DNA from: Puffinus mauretanicus
Taxonomy: Eukaryota > Chordata > Aves > Procellariiformes > Procellariidae
Reading direction: 5' to 3'
DNA length: 64,000 nt
Assembly (NCBI GenBank): GCA_023333565.1
Contig: JAJKFH010002446.1
Location: forward strand, 310,001-374,000
The notes under the pieces were generated by a model. It did no database searches. It was not told where the DNA came from and was given only the letters and a program-made list of their open reading frames with translations. Made by a program: the position numbers and the translations under genes. Numbering within the stretch: position 1 is the first letter of the stretch; every line of letters begins with the position of its first letter. This document shows, piece by piece, positions 25,447 to 37,750 of the stretch.

Positions 25447-28400
25447 CCCTCTGAAAAATCTTCTTTTGAAGATGGGTATTTGCCCTTTCACACGGTGTCG
25501 TGATGTACACAGAGCAGTGGACTGACCAGTACTGTTTGGAAGATATATACCAAGATAGAGAATGTCCGTAGGAGTACCTCCATGAAAACTGTTTTGGAGG
25601 TATTTGTTCTGCATTAGAAATCTAAATTCTTGAGCTTTAGAATACGGCCTTTTATGTGATTTCTCTTATATTCATTAAGAGATACAACTCCCTGAAAAGG
25701 GGGAAGATGGACCCTATCTAGTTGAGTCTAAAACATCTGTTGCCACGCATAGGCACTGTTGATAGTCAGTTATGGAGATGCAATTCCTGGTAGGTTCAGG
25801 GTTTAATACCCAAGTTAAGTCTATTGTAACTGAAGCAGACTGAAAAGAAAATGTGTGGTATAGATTTTCAAGCTGAACAGTATTTTATATCCTTTGACTG
25901 AATCACTGAAGTTTGCTATAGAGGAAGATAAGCTCAGTTTGCAGTAGCAGGAGCAAATGATCCTTCCTTCTGGTTAGAGACCTGTTGCTTCTAGTCAGAG
26001 TTTTGTTCACGTGAGAACTGAGGAGAAAATGTAAAGTGTTAGAAGAGAGCATCAAAATGAGATGTATGCTCAGTAGTGGTTTCCTTTTCACGAGAGCTTT
26101 TTTGTTGAAGAGCGACTCAGGACTAGTAAAGCAGAGCACCTGAGGATTAAAAAAGTTAACCTCCATAAATAAATCCTAGTCTAAAAATTATATATGAAGC
26201 TATATATTTTCCTGGAATGTATATTCTTGTTGCAAAAGATACACTAGAGACTTGTTTCTTTATATTCTTGATGAAAAAGCATGATCCATGAAGATAAAGA
26301 CCTTCTTCAGGGGGACTACAGATCGTGGGTTTTACCTTAACATATTCCAGTGCCATACTATTTTTCATGTTTTGGAAGAGAAGTGTCTTAGAAAAGGAAC
26401 ACCGGCCATAAATCTTGAGAACCTTTCTCCTGGATCCTTTATTTATTAGTTGAATGTGCAGCCAAGTGCAATAGTGTGTAGGTGTGGCCGTATTAGTGTT
26501 ATTCACAGATACACATCTTTGGCAGGACTGACTGGAATACAGGTATTCCATAACGTGTATGTTTTGGCTTCTCATTTACTCTACGGAAGGCAATGCTTGT
26601 TTTAGTCCAGCCCTGCCCAGTGGGTTTGTAACCAGGAGTATCAGAGTCATAAGAATAACAGTCGGTGTCTGTAGACCAAGAAGTGTCCTTTTTGGCAGAG
26701 GTATGGCAGTAAATTGCAGTAAAACACGGCAGATAGGAAGTCTTGTATGAAAGGTGGCAGGCAGACTTAAAATCGTTTCCAAAGACTTTTGCGTTATGTG
26801 GCCATGTTTTTACTGGATCGTAACTTTTAAATTTTCAAAGCCCAGTTGTGACAACTGAGTTGGTACTTTAGCTGCTTAGCTATTATCAAGAAGGAATGTT
26901 CTGGGGAACAAAACTGTTGCTTTGGGTAGGTTAAACCAAGGTCTATTTAAACGAGCCAGAATGGCAGTTCTCTGTTTAAGAACAAGTATTTGCAAGGTGG
27001 ACATGCAGGTGACATCTGCCTTTTGTTACTATTCCTGATAATCTATGCAAATTTATCATTTATACATGCTGCATTGACACTTCATTAGAGACTGGCATCA
27101 GCACTCCAGAATCTTCATCCGTGCTGACCTCGTTTCAGGCTGGGACCAGAGAAACAGCATGGCTTTCTCTGCAAATGGCCACAGCCTTCCCAGCAAATAC
27201 GTAGTGCAAGGCAGCGAAGCTGAATTTTCAGTGTTTATCATTTAACTGCTGAGGCAGCTCGGTAAAACAAGAAAGCTAGTAAGTTAGGAGCTGACAGATG
27301 AGGAAGCAAATAAATTAGTCTGGATAGGAGTATAGCAGACACGAATTGGGACAGTGGCAGTAGAAAGAGGGGTAAATTAGAAAGAGAGAAGAGAAAAATA
27401 GCAATAAATGTGAGTCGAAAGGAGACTGAGGTGAGAGATGGAAAGAAGAAGGAAGGCTGGCTGTGATGAGCTCCCTGCCCGTCCCTTTTCCTCTTTGAGA
27501 ACCTGGAAATGAATCTAGATCTCTTGTACCCCGGGCAGACCGATATCCCATGCTTGTCTGGTTCAGTGTGATGGAAAATTTCTTTTCAATATTTTTTTTA
27601 ATTATTTTTTTAAATAACTGCATATCAAATATTTGTTGAATGAAGTACTGAGTCAGCTAGGAGATAATATGTTAAGAGTGCCTGGGTAAGCATTAGTTTG
27701 AGTCAAGCAAGTGTGTTGTGATACAGGTGCTGCAATTTTACACAGGAACCCTTCCGCTTATGATGCACATGGTAGGATAGCACGGAGATAATAGGAAATA
27801 CGGCATATCTGGGAGAAGTTGCCGGCAAAGCTCCTGTATGTTTTACTGCAAGAAAATGAAGAGTGACGGGGGCAGATGACTACAGGAAGGGAATGGATTG
27901 TTCCCAGCTTAGGGCAATAGAAAGCCTACGTGAAACAGCGCTTGTTGCTGTACCTCTTCCAGACTCTTCACAGCAACCTTGTTGTCTGCTTGAAAAATAT
28001 AAAGCTTGACTTTCAGAAGCGTTGTGTACGCAGTTGCAATTGAAGTAAACGGGAGCTTATTGTTTTGAACATTGTACTTCGAATTTTTGTTGTCCTTATT
28101 AGAGACAATGTAAAAACCAAGTTAATATGTTTCAAGTAGGTCCCCCAAAATTAATGGATAGTAGTGGCAGTTTTGGGTCTAATATTTCTTTTTTCCCCAA
28201 CTCAAACTTGGAGCTAGTCTCATCACCATAGATGTGATTTGAAGATGAACTTGTTCATTTTTGCTCTTACATACCATGGTGATAAATGCCCAGAGGCAGG
28301 AGAAAGGGAAATAAATTCTCTGTGCCTGGTCAGGATGGATTCTCATTAAATGCGGTGCATGCCTGAACAGCTTTAAAATAGTAATATACCTTATATATAA

Positions 28401-28820
28401 TAGGCTATAAAAATTGCTTCAAGTTGCATTTCTAATTTTAAAGCTTGTTCATATGTATGTTGAACACTCTTTAATTGTGTTGGGATTTTTAGCAAGCGAA
28501 ATCGGGATTTCCCATCTAAAGTCATACGTTCAGGAATAAAACTGCGTGCCAGGATGTCTTGGCTGGTAATTCTTGTCTTTTGGGCTGTAACATCTTGGTC
28601 CCATGTTCTACATGAGAGTTGTCTCCTGTCATTACTGAAGTTGCCATTCTGGAATGGGGCAAGGTGTTAAAAGCTATCCTTTAATTTTAAATATACAAAA
28701 CTAGATCTCTTTGCATATTTCTCTGGTGGGTCAATTTAAAATTTTATATCTTAAAAAGGGATGGGCAGGTTCCAAGGTTTAACTTGCATTATTTGAAAAG
28801 TAAATAATTTTTACTTTCCA

Positions 28821-28842
28821 GGACATGTTCCAGGACATGTGT
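28821..28842. promoter_or_regulatory. Possible p53-family response element
   Basis: Two half-sites, GGACATGTTC (28821-28830) and GGACATGTGT (28833-28842), are separated by 2 bases. Against the published half-site RRRCWWGYYY the first matches at all ten positions and the second at nine. The pair arose as a 12-base tandem duplication (CCAGGACATGTT/G). It lies about 1.6 kb before a CHID1 exon. Motif match only; binding is not shown. Confidence 0.35.
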
Positions 28843-30451
28843 ATATTGAGGAAGAGTGCAATAGCTGCTACCATGTGTTTGCTTATGTAGATACTTAAAT
28901 AGCGTGCCTGGCTCGGGTTCATTTGACTTAAATAGAAAATGAAAATCTTTTCTAAAACTGCTATCAGTAGGCAACAATTTACCGATATATGAATGAGCGA
29001 GCCACAGCAAAAGAGAGAAGGTATTCCATGCAATGCTGAGTGTTGCAAGTGCGTTTAGAATAATACCAAAGGAGAGAATAAATCTTTCTCAAACTGAGAA
29101 ATACAAACTTTTTATCTTTTTTTCAAAGTATATAGTGAGGTGGAATTTCAGCACTGATGGAGTAAGGATAGAGGCTGATGGAAATCAGTTATAACATCTT
29201 TTACATAGGAGATGGAAATTTCTTATTTAAAAATAAGATGATTTGAAGGCACATTTCTCTATGCAAATCCTGTCATGAGCAGAGAAATTATTGCAAGAAT
29301 GAGACATATTGTGGAAGAAATGGTTTTGAAAGATTTTGCAAAAATAGAAAAATAATTTTAATGCTGCCTTATGATTACTGTGTTTGCCTGTGATAGCTTT
29401 ATATAATCATCATAAAGATAGAGTATTGATAACGGGACTTTGAGTTCAAATTCCCGATACAATCCCGAAGGAAAACAAGAAACTCATAGTGCTTGGCCTG
29501 TGGCCAGATAAACCCCCGAATGTTTAATCAGGAAAGTTGGCAGCAGAGATAAGTTCAGTTCAGCCTTCTTGCTGGCCAAAGATGCAGATTAAAAAGATGC
29601 AGAAGAGACAGAGGAACATGTGATAGAGACTCCTCTGATTTCTGTGACACCTCTGTGGCCTCTGTCCCTGGCAGTAGCTTGCCATCTTCTGGTCCTCTTA
29701 CATGAGGCAGCAAGCAGCTTTGTTTCCGTTGTGCAGTCAGAAATGCAGACACAAGGAGACACCGTCTTAACACTGAGACGATGCTGTGAGCTAACCAAGA
29801 ACATGAATTTGCAGCGTACTGACTATTCCACACCTGTGCAGTTTTTTGGGTACAAGTAGTATTCTGTCCTCACTTCGTGTCAAGTAGGTATGAGGTAGGT
29901 CATTCCACGTTCAAAATGTCCACGCAAGAGAATAATGCCAAGAAGCTAGTGGTGGAGAAAACTCGTAGGCAGAGTTACTTAGCAGTAACTTTTCTTTGAA
30001 AACAAGCTCTTTTTAAATTTCATTTTTAGATTAACTAAGCCCCTTTTATAGAAGAACTTTTCTGATCACGTAATAGTGGCTTATAATTAAGAATTGCATT
30101 GATTAGCCTTGGAGGACACAATTAGGTACAGCCTAGGGATGACTTCAGTTCATATGCTTTGGCATATAGGAATCAGACTGTAGAAGTATTGAAGCACTGC
30201 CTTCATGTGCCTTTATAGATTTGTCAACTGATGAACGTTAATTAATTCATTGCTTTAAAAAAAAAAGCCTAAAAGTGCGAACATGGCAAATTGTAAAGTG
30301 GCTGAGGAAATCAATTGTCAGCAAGAAGATATTTTTGATACAGTGTTCAACATCTAAACATGGTAAAATGCTTTTTCAGAAACTTCTGCAATGTAATTTC
30401 ATAACTGCTTTTTAGAAAAGTTAATTCCATATCTATGTTTTTAATTTATAG
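28843..30451. other. 3' end of the long CHID1 intron
   Basis: AT-rich intron sequence leading to the acceptor at 30450-30451. The pyrimidine tract before the exon is weak, being broken by A residues. A more G+C-rich part at about 29550-29830 contains open frames on both strands but no protein I recognise. Confidence 0.6.
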
Positions 30452-30532
30452 GTACATTGAAACCTTGAAGGAGCACAAACCAAAAATTGTCTGGGATGAA
30501 CAAATTGCTGAACACTACTTTGAATACAAAAA
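30452..30532 (+). CDS. CHID1: CHID1, third-last coding exon (chitinase domain-containing protein 1)
   Basis: An 81-base exon bounded by an AG acceptor (30450-30451) and a GTGAGT donor (30533). It begins with the last base of a split Arg codon, then reads 26 codons starting [17 protein letters not shown] and ending HYFEYK, then two bases of a split Lys codon. This matches the human CHID1 stretch at roughly residues 320-347 (YIQTLKDHRPRMVWDSQ there). CHID1, also called SI-CLP, is a secreted and lysosomal chitinase-like lectin with a glycosyl hydrolase 18 barrel. It is sorted by stabilin-1 in macrophages. This exon covers the late part of the barrel, beyond the catalytic DxxDxE region, so enzyme activity cannot be judged here. 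The earlier exons are not in the window, which implies an intron of more than 30 kb upstream. Confidence 0.97.
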
Positions 30533-32576
30533 GTGAGTTACATTTATTAACTTACTGTTCTGCAAATACTTTTGGGCATGGCCCAGTACACAATGAATTA
30601 CCAGTTAACTGTAGCATGCAACTGAACTCAGCAAATGGAAATTCTGCTGTTTGTGATCTGTATGTCAACACTGAACTGCAGCACAAAAGAGTGCTTCAGG
30701 TGAGAGAAGTAAATCGGAGAAGGATTAATGAAATAACATAAGCTAAAACAATCTTTAGAAGAGAAGGCTGATGAGTCATAGCTTTAGAAGTCGTTCATCA
30801 AAGTTATCTGCCGAGTGTCAGTTAATCAGAGGCTCTGAGATTAGTACTGTGAGCTGTTGGGTGATTACCAATAACTTGACCAAAAATAGTTCTGAGAAAA
30901 ACCTGTGGCACAGGAGCCTGGTTTTACAAGTCCTAGTGATAAGATTGGTCAAGCAACAGACTTCCACTAAATGGAATGGACTGTAGAGAAATCTAATGAG
31001 AATAATATCAAGTGACTTCCAGATAAAGTTTTTAAAAGGACTGAGAGCGTGAAGGGAAAGAGTAATAACTTTCTTTGTCCTCCCTTTTTCATCATGAAAT
31101 GATAAGAGGATTCCTGATGCTAGGAAAAATCCATTTAAAACAGATTTAAAAAAAAAAACAGCAACATCTTATTAAGCCTCAGTGATAATTTGCTATTTTT
31201 GTATGCAAATATACAAAAATATGGTAAAATTATACAAACAAAATCCTACTACTTCTGCAAAACTGTCTCTTGTATATTACTCAATGCATCAGTAATGTCA
31301 AGACACACCACTGAAAACAAGAGTAAAGCACATTTTAGAGTGCTTTAAGAAAAAAAAAATTAGAACTACTTTGTTATTTCCAAAATACCTTCTTGGTTTA
31401 AATATTTTTAAATGTAAAAAAAAAAAAACAAAACAACCTAAAAATGTCCTAGTTTTATATTTTTAGTTTAATTTTCAAAGTTTCTCTCAGCCTGCAATTT
31501 TCTCCTGACTTCTCAGCAACATGTATTTCTTATCAGAAAAAAAAAATATTTACCTGTTGATCAGCAGTGTTTTAATTTATTTTCTGTGTTTGTATGGAAG
31601 GACTGGGATCTGTGTTCCTTCATATCTAATTCTTTGGTATCCTGTTGAAAATTACTTTGTGCCAAACAATTACAAGGTTTTTTGTGTTAACTAAAGAGGA
31701 ATAAATCAGCAGCTTTGTTTTACTGATCTTTAATGCACAATCCAACTGGAGACACAGTGACCGCTGGATGAAAACCTGCTCTCAAAAGAGTAAATCTGAG
31801 GGCTCTGTTTGAAAGGCAAGCTTCTGGGATTCATCTCTGAAACAGATTTCCTAAATGTCTCCTTGCAAACTGAACGTGTGGGAAAGGGATAGCTTGTCAG
31901 CAGTACTACATCATTTGCCTTTGAAAGGCAATCTTTGGAGATTCTTGTTCGTGGGCTTCCTGGAGGAATTTTTGATGCACAAAGCACACTGGATCTGAAA
32001 AACACTCCAAACTTCACTTGCTGCACTGTGCTTGGCAGCCGTGGGGCCCAGCACGTCTGCAGTGGTTCAGCTGGCTGCAGGGGAGGGTTATTTAAGGGAA
32101 CTCTTTTTCAGTTATCACTTTGTTTTGCAAAGGTTCAGATTCATTGGATGGGGATGGCAGCCAGGCCTGAAATATTCTTCACTGGTAAAGCATCTCATCT
32201 GGAAATCTCGCGTGTCTGCAGTTGCTAAGAAATCAAATCATGAACCTTTAAGCAAAGCACAGCTAATGATTTTCATGTAGCAGGCAGAGACTAGCTATTG
32301 CAAATAGTTACAGAAATCTGTTGTCTCCGAGCGCTTGTCCCAGTGCACTTTACAGGTAAGTATGCATTTACGTAATTTGGGAGATTTTAGGAGCAATTCC
32401 TACTTGGTCTGTCCATGCACTCTGCATTTCCTGCTAGCCTAACTGGTAAAGTGGTGCTGTGAGACTGCTTGAAACTCATCCTTCTCATTATTGGGGGTTT
32501 AAAAAGCAGCCTTAGTATCTGTGCCCAGTGTAGCTTGCCCTGTCTGTATATTTTATACTGCTAGCATTTAATTTAA
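30533..32576. other. CHID1 intron (first visible), 5' part
   Basis: Intron between the exons at 30452-30532 and 33374-33416. AT-rich, with A runs near 31150, 31350, 31416 and 31538. A somewhat GC-richer segment lies at about 31930-32230. No exon seen. Confidence 0.75.
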
Positions 32577-33072
32577 CCCCGTCTTTCTTCTAAGACCCCT
32601 TCAAGTACTGAAAGGCTGCAGTAAGGTCTCCCCGAAGCCTTCTCTTCTCCAGGCTGAACAACCCCAACTCTCTCAGCCTTTCTTCACAGCAGAGGCGTTC
32701 CATCCCCCTGATCATTTTCGTGGCCTCCTCTGGACCCGCTCCAACAGGTCCATGTCTGTCCTGTGCTGAGGACCCCAGAGCTGGACGCAGCACTGCAGGG
32801 GGGGGTCTCACCAGAGCAGAGCAGAGGGGCAGAATCCCCTCCCTCGACCTGCTGGCCACGCTGCTGGTGATGCAGCCCAGGACACGGTTGGCCTTCGGGG
32901 CTGCGAGTGCACATTGCTGGGTCATGTCCAGCTTTTCATCCACCAGTACCCCCAAGTCCTTCTCGGCAGGGCTGCTCTCCATCCCTTCATCCCCCAGCCT
33001 GTATTGATACCAGGGGTTGCCCCGACCCAGGGGCAGGACCTTGCACTTGGCCTGGTTGAACCTCATGAGGTT
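32577..33072 (-). mobile_element. CR1 LINE internal fragment lacking both ends, antisense
   Basis: Reverse complement of the CR1 ORF2 C-terminal region, aligning with about 4178-4675 of the plus-strand copy. By eye about 15 bases differ in the first 275 aligned, so the two copies belong to the same subfamily. The fragment stops abruptly at 32577 inside the ORF2/3' region and lacks the CR1 3' tail, although target-primed insertion starts from the tail. The 3' end must therefore have been lost later, or the fragment moved. A 221-codon open frame (32590-33255) runs through it but starts in unrelated DNA, and its central part is out of the normal CR1 frame after an 8-base G run (C on the minus strand). 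It is a fossil, not a gene. Confidence 0.95.
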
Positions 33073-33373
33073 TTTTGCTGACAGTTTTATAATCCAGTTG
33101 CAACAAGATATCTCAGTGTGTTTACTTAGATCTAGTATCAAAACATCTCTGTTGTGAGATCTCTTCTTGGATCCTCTATTTTCGCTGTCAGTCTTTTCAC
33201 CTATTTTTAATGGCAATAACTTCTTCAAAATAAAATCAGCAGTTTTCTTCAGCATTGTCTTTTTTTCCTTTTAGCGGGGAGGAATGAAACTGGTTTTGAA
33301 TTCTAACCTCAGCTAAAAATCCTATGGGAATCTATTGCAGCTATTGTGACTGTTTGGTATTCCTGTTTTGCAG
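33073..33373. other. CHID1 intron end before the 43-base exon
   Basis: Unique intronic sequence ending in a T-rich tract and the acceptor CAG at 33371-33373. Confidence 0.8.
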
Positions 33374-33416
33374 AAATAAAGGAGGAAAACATGCCGTCTT
33401 CTACCCAACACTGAAG
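33374..33416 (+). CDS. CHID1: CHID1, second-last coding exon (43 bases)
   Basis: A short exon between acceptor TTTTGCAG (ends 33373) and donor GTAGGT (33417). Its first base completes the Lys codon split from the preceding exon, and the rest reads NKGGKHAVFYPTLK. The human protein has SRSGRHVVFYPTLK at the same place, roughly residues 348-361. The reading frame leaves in phase 0. The exon encodes the surface loop and strand before the last barrel strand of the GH18 domain. Identity is secure because both splice phases agree with the flanking exons. Confidence 0.97.
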
Positions 33417-35488
33417 GTAGGTGCCGCTTTATCACTCAGAGGGCTGTAAGAGTAAAGAGTTTACTTGACTTGTTGCATTACTGAGACACTTCAGAAAATG
33501 TTGAACTGGGTTTAGGCTTTTGTGAAAGAAGTTTACCCTCACATAGTTGTTATGATTCAAAGCTTCAGCTGCCTGTACAAGAAGATTGTTTTTTCTATCT
33601 CATGCATAATGGGGTTTGGGGATCTTTGAAGATTAGCCATGTCTAGAGATAAGACACACCAGGGCAAAGCAGTGCCCCGAGAGGATCTGTTTGAGTGCAC
33701 AGTTCAGGTGCTAACAGACATGCTGCTTGTCAGACAAGAGACCGAAGAAATTTTCCTTCTGATCATGTTGGCTGGAAGCTTGGGGAACTTTTGCCTTCCT
33801 CTGTAACGGGGTCCTGATTCTCCTTGTCAGCCTGCATTGCCCTGTGTTCTTCAGTTCTGTTTCTGTGGAACGTATTTTACTGTTTTGACAACTGAAGCAT
33901 GTCCTTACAATTTCTGTCTACACCATAGTCTGCAATATACCAGAATACTGGATAAAATGGTTACTTGCAGCCTTAGTTCCTAGGAAGCTAGGATCTTTAG
34001 ATTTTCTCAAATTAAGCTAAAGGCAGTATGTTAAGCCTCTGCTGGCTTTTAATCTTGGAAGGGAATTGCTTCAGTAATGAAAGTATATCATATTTACAGG
34101 GAACAGAGACATTTTGTATGCTTAAACTAGTGTGAAATGATCCAAAGCTCTGTTTTTCTGAACAGGATTGTTATCTTAGTACAAGGATATTTCCCTTCAT
34201 TAATCTAATATTGGTGGAAGTACTAGCACATATGGGGTATTAATTACCACGTCTAACTATGTTCTTGCTAGTAGTACCTGTCCCAGAGTGTAAGAAAGTT
34301 TCGTTGCGAACCTATCAGAGAAAAGAGAGATCGTGCTGCATGTTGTTATGCTACGTTCTCTTTGGCCTTGTGGAAGGATTTTACCCTGCTGTTGTCAGTA
34401 CTAACCAGGTTAAGAACACTCATTCCTGTACATTTCTTTCATTACTTCTTCTCTAACAGATACTCAACTGTAGTGGTCGATGAATTTATGGAAACAGGTT
34501 TTCTTTTCAATTTCAATAAGCTTGTAATGAAATATTTTGAGATTTATATGCTGGGGCAAATCAAAGAGTTGTTCACATAATAGTGATCAAGCTGGGCGGG
34601 GAACACTTAATTGTATTACCCCATGACAAGTGTGTTTCTTCCCCTTTTTAATGTTGTAATCACTGGCAGGTTGCTCAAAATTGGTTTGTTCATGATTAGT
34701 TAAAAGCAGTCATGAACACCAGGCACAGTGGATCTGTTAATGATGCCTTGATACTTTGTTCTGTTTTCTATGGAAATGAGTTTTAAACACATCCCTGGTG
34801 TGAGCAGTTTAAACATTGCAGTGCTGCACTTCAGAGTAAGAAAACCTGAAAGTAAAAGGTTGAAAAAATAATTATTTTTGTTGTCTGAACTGAAAGAAGT
34901 GCAGAACATGAACTGTGGCTCTGCTTCCCATGTAAACCAAAGGCTAAACTAACTCTAAATCAATGGCTGGAGCTCAAATAGGGATACTTTTAAATATTAA
35001 ACTCCCAGAATCTCTTTAAAATAGAATTGTGATAATGAAAATCGTGACTCTGTCCTGGGAGAAGGCAAGGGTAGGTAAAACATCTTGATGGTATTTGACA
35101 AGTTGTTCTAATTGTCTTCAGTGATAAAGTTTTATTTTACCCCTGAGACATTTCTGGGAAGAGTTAGAATTTCTGTACGTTGTGAAATGGTAGCCTAAAT
35201 TAGAATAGTCCTCTGCATAGTTCATAAATCTGATTTATTTCTGTGGCATTTTGTCTATTTAGCTGGTTATCTTTTATTAGGTCATTGAATTAACTAGTGC
35301 AATTAACTGTCTCTTACTGAATGATTGCTTGCTAACCAGAGAGTATTTGAAATACAGACTAGGTTTTTCAGTATCTGGTTCAAGAATAGATGTTTTTAAA
35401 AAGTCTGATAATGACATGAAGAGATGGCAGCATGGAGTGTCTAATGTCTCTGACTAGAAGCTAATTGCTTTATGTCTCTCTGCCTTAG
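33417..35488. other. Last CHID1 intron
   Basis: About 2.07 kb, GT at 33417-33418 and AG at 35487-35488 after a pyrimidine tract (TGTCTCTCTGCCTTAG). No repeat or RNA gene recognised. Confidence 0.85.
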
Positions 35489-35587
<99 letters not shown>

Positions 35588-35750
35588 AATAAGAGATGAT
35601 CTGGGAAAGACTTTATTTGCTTCAATGAGACTCCACCTTCAATTAATTTGGGTATCCCGAAGAGGTGATTTTTAAAACATTTTTTGTAATTTATATCATA
35701 TCTGTATTAAACTTGCATTTTTCCCAATAAAGAACCTTTTCTGATTTGCC
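35588..35750 (+). other. CHID1: CHID1 3' UTR
   Basis: Short AT-rich untranslated region from the TAA to shortly past AATAAA (35726-35731). A GT-rich stretch (GTGATTGTTGGTATCTG, about 35759-35775) follows, as expected downstream of a cleavage site. The exact cleavage base is an estimate. Confidence 0.8.
35726..35731 (+). terminator. CHID1: CHID1 polyadenylation signal AATAAA
   Basis: Canonical hexamer about 140 bases after the stop codon, followed by a GT-rich element. No competing signal lies nearer to the stop codon. Confidence 0.85.
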
Positions 35751-37524
35751 ACACGGACGTGATTGTTGGTATCTGATAAAATTCAGAGAAAAAAAAACCC
35801 AGAAGTTTCTTTTAAAGCTCCTGAATTCAGAGTCATTGAAAATAGACCAACATAGCTGGGATGGCATCAGAGTTGAAAATATTTTCTGAAATGTTTTCTA
35901 CAAGAAATAAAATGGACAAGTTGATGCCATCTGATCAAAGTTTAAGATGGAGACATCTCAGACAATTGCTGGTAATAACCAAAGTAAGTGAACAAATAAA
36001 TCCATCAGATTATATCCAGCAAATTTAATACCTGCTGGACCCTCTGCATCTTACTGTCTTCTGAGAAGGTAAGTCAACATAAAATGTTGGGAGGGAGACC
36101 AATTAGATATCTTTCCCTCAAGCTGGTAGAAAATCAAGCACTGACAAGCTAAGCTGTTAGCTCTGTTTGTTTTTTCATGTTAGTAAATTCCTTAAGTAGT
36201 TCAAAGTCACAGTGATTTCCATTTATGACTTGTTTCTCTATCGGTTTTGTTGCAAGAGATGCTCTGTGATTTCTCCCTTCTGCTTAGCCTGCTTAGTGTC
36301 TCAGTTTACAGTATTTAGCACTAGTGCATGATGCATTAGTGGTTAGTTTGTGGGAACTGTAATGTTTAGCACCAAAGGCTATAATGGTAATGATGGATTA
36401 CATGGATAGCCCCAATAGACAGAGCAGCTCTGACAACCCCTTGACTTAAGTAGGTGCTGTGAATGCGATCAGCATCTTTGTGCATGAAGCTGTCATTCTT
36501 TAGCTGTACACATTGGTGCTTTCGTCTCCGTAATACAGAATTTTTATGAACCCAAAAGCTGTAACAACCCATCAGTTTAAAAACAAAGCCAAAAAATTCT
36601 GTCCCGGCTTTTGGGTTTACGATATTTGTGTTTGTAGAAATACACAGGCTTCAAGGCATTTTCTTCTAAGGAACTAAGAGGTGCTGGGAATTTGATGAGG
36701 TGTCATTGGTCACCAGCAGAGACTCAGGCGATAGCTCTGTACTCCCACTGGTGGTGTTCTTGCCATTTACAGTTGTCACAAAGATAACGGCACTCCTCTG
36801 TTTGCATCCACCCTTCCCAGTAATTAATCTCAGTGGGGAATTTATCTGCCCCTGCTGTTTTCAGCAGAATAAATCCCACTGTAATCCACCATTGATTAAA
36901 GAACTATTGATCTTCACCTCTCTGATTTAGTTCTGGCATCTCTCGACTTCTCACATTGCAAGTATCCAGCCGGGTTTACTAATCAGGCTTCTTTCTTCCA
37001 TACCATTAGCAGTAAGATAATTTGCTACGTGAATCCTTGTGTTCAATTAACTTGAACTTTCTAGTTCGTTCAAAAGCAATTTAAAGTCACTCTGGCAATG
37101 GTATCTAGAATAGCACAAGAATTAAATTCTATTACGCTGTTTTTTCTACTTTCAGTGGCACTACTGAACCAGAATGTCTCAGAAGAAAATAGTCTGTAAG
37201 AAATGGAAGGGGTTGTGATCTGAAATGGCATCCATTTTTATATTAGCTAGTAGGTAGCTTTCAAACCTGGGTGTGGGGAAGGAAAGAATATTTCATTTTA
37301 GCTTGTTGTTTCCTCTCTAGAAAAGATACATGTATTTTATCATGTTTTTCATATTTTTTTTATGTTCCGTGATGATTCTCTATGAAGTTCAAGATTCCTG
37401 TTTGTCTGTGAGTACAGCTATGTTAGAATGAAGTGTCTTTTCCATCCTTAGAGATAGAATAAATACCTGTGTGTGTGAAAAAGATCAAACTAACCCTTGC
37501 TGTATCATGAAAAATAAATACCAG
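35751..37524. other. Intergenic, nothing recognised
   Basis: AT-rich sequence after the CHID1 poly(A) site. No exon, RNA gene or named repeat seen. Confidence 0.5.
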
Positions 37525-37750
37525 ATCATAGAATCATAGAATGGTTTGGGTTGGAAGGGACCTTAAAGATCACCTAGTTCCAACCCCCCTGCCGTGGGCA
37601 GGGACACCTTCCACTAGACCAGGTTGCTCAAAGCCCCATCCAACCTGGCCTTGAACACTGCCAGGGATGGGGCATCTACAACTTCTCTGGGCAACCTGTT
37701 CCAGTGCCTCACCACCCTCATAGCGAAGAATTTCTTCCTTATATCTAATT
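37525..37750 (-). mobile_element. CR1 LINE, 5'-truncated 3' fragment
   Basis: Begins with the reverse-complement CR1 tail (ATCATAGAATCATAGAATGG) and runs through the end of ORF2. On the minus strand the frame reads [36 protein letters not shown] and so on. Truncated at its 5' end near 37750. A standard young-looking copy. Confidence 0.95.

Larger units (their letters stand above)
19481..28820. other. CHID1 intron, microsatellites only
   Basis: AT-rich sequence. It holds a short (GGT)n run near 21958-21972, an A10-TT-A11 stretch at 22576-22598 and AT/AC microsatellites near 24880-24910 and 25431-25446. No exon of CHID1 was found when looking for its conserved blocks (the DxxDxE active-site strand region, or LLGLNFYGMDYA and similar). 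Confidence 0.5.

Noticed and set aside
32590..33255. 221-codon minus frame, the longest in the window
   Set aside because: It is a CR1 fossil fused by chance to unrelated upstream DNA, with the central part out of the CR1 frame.
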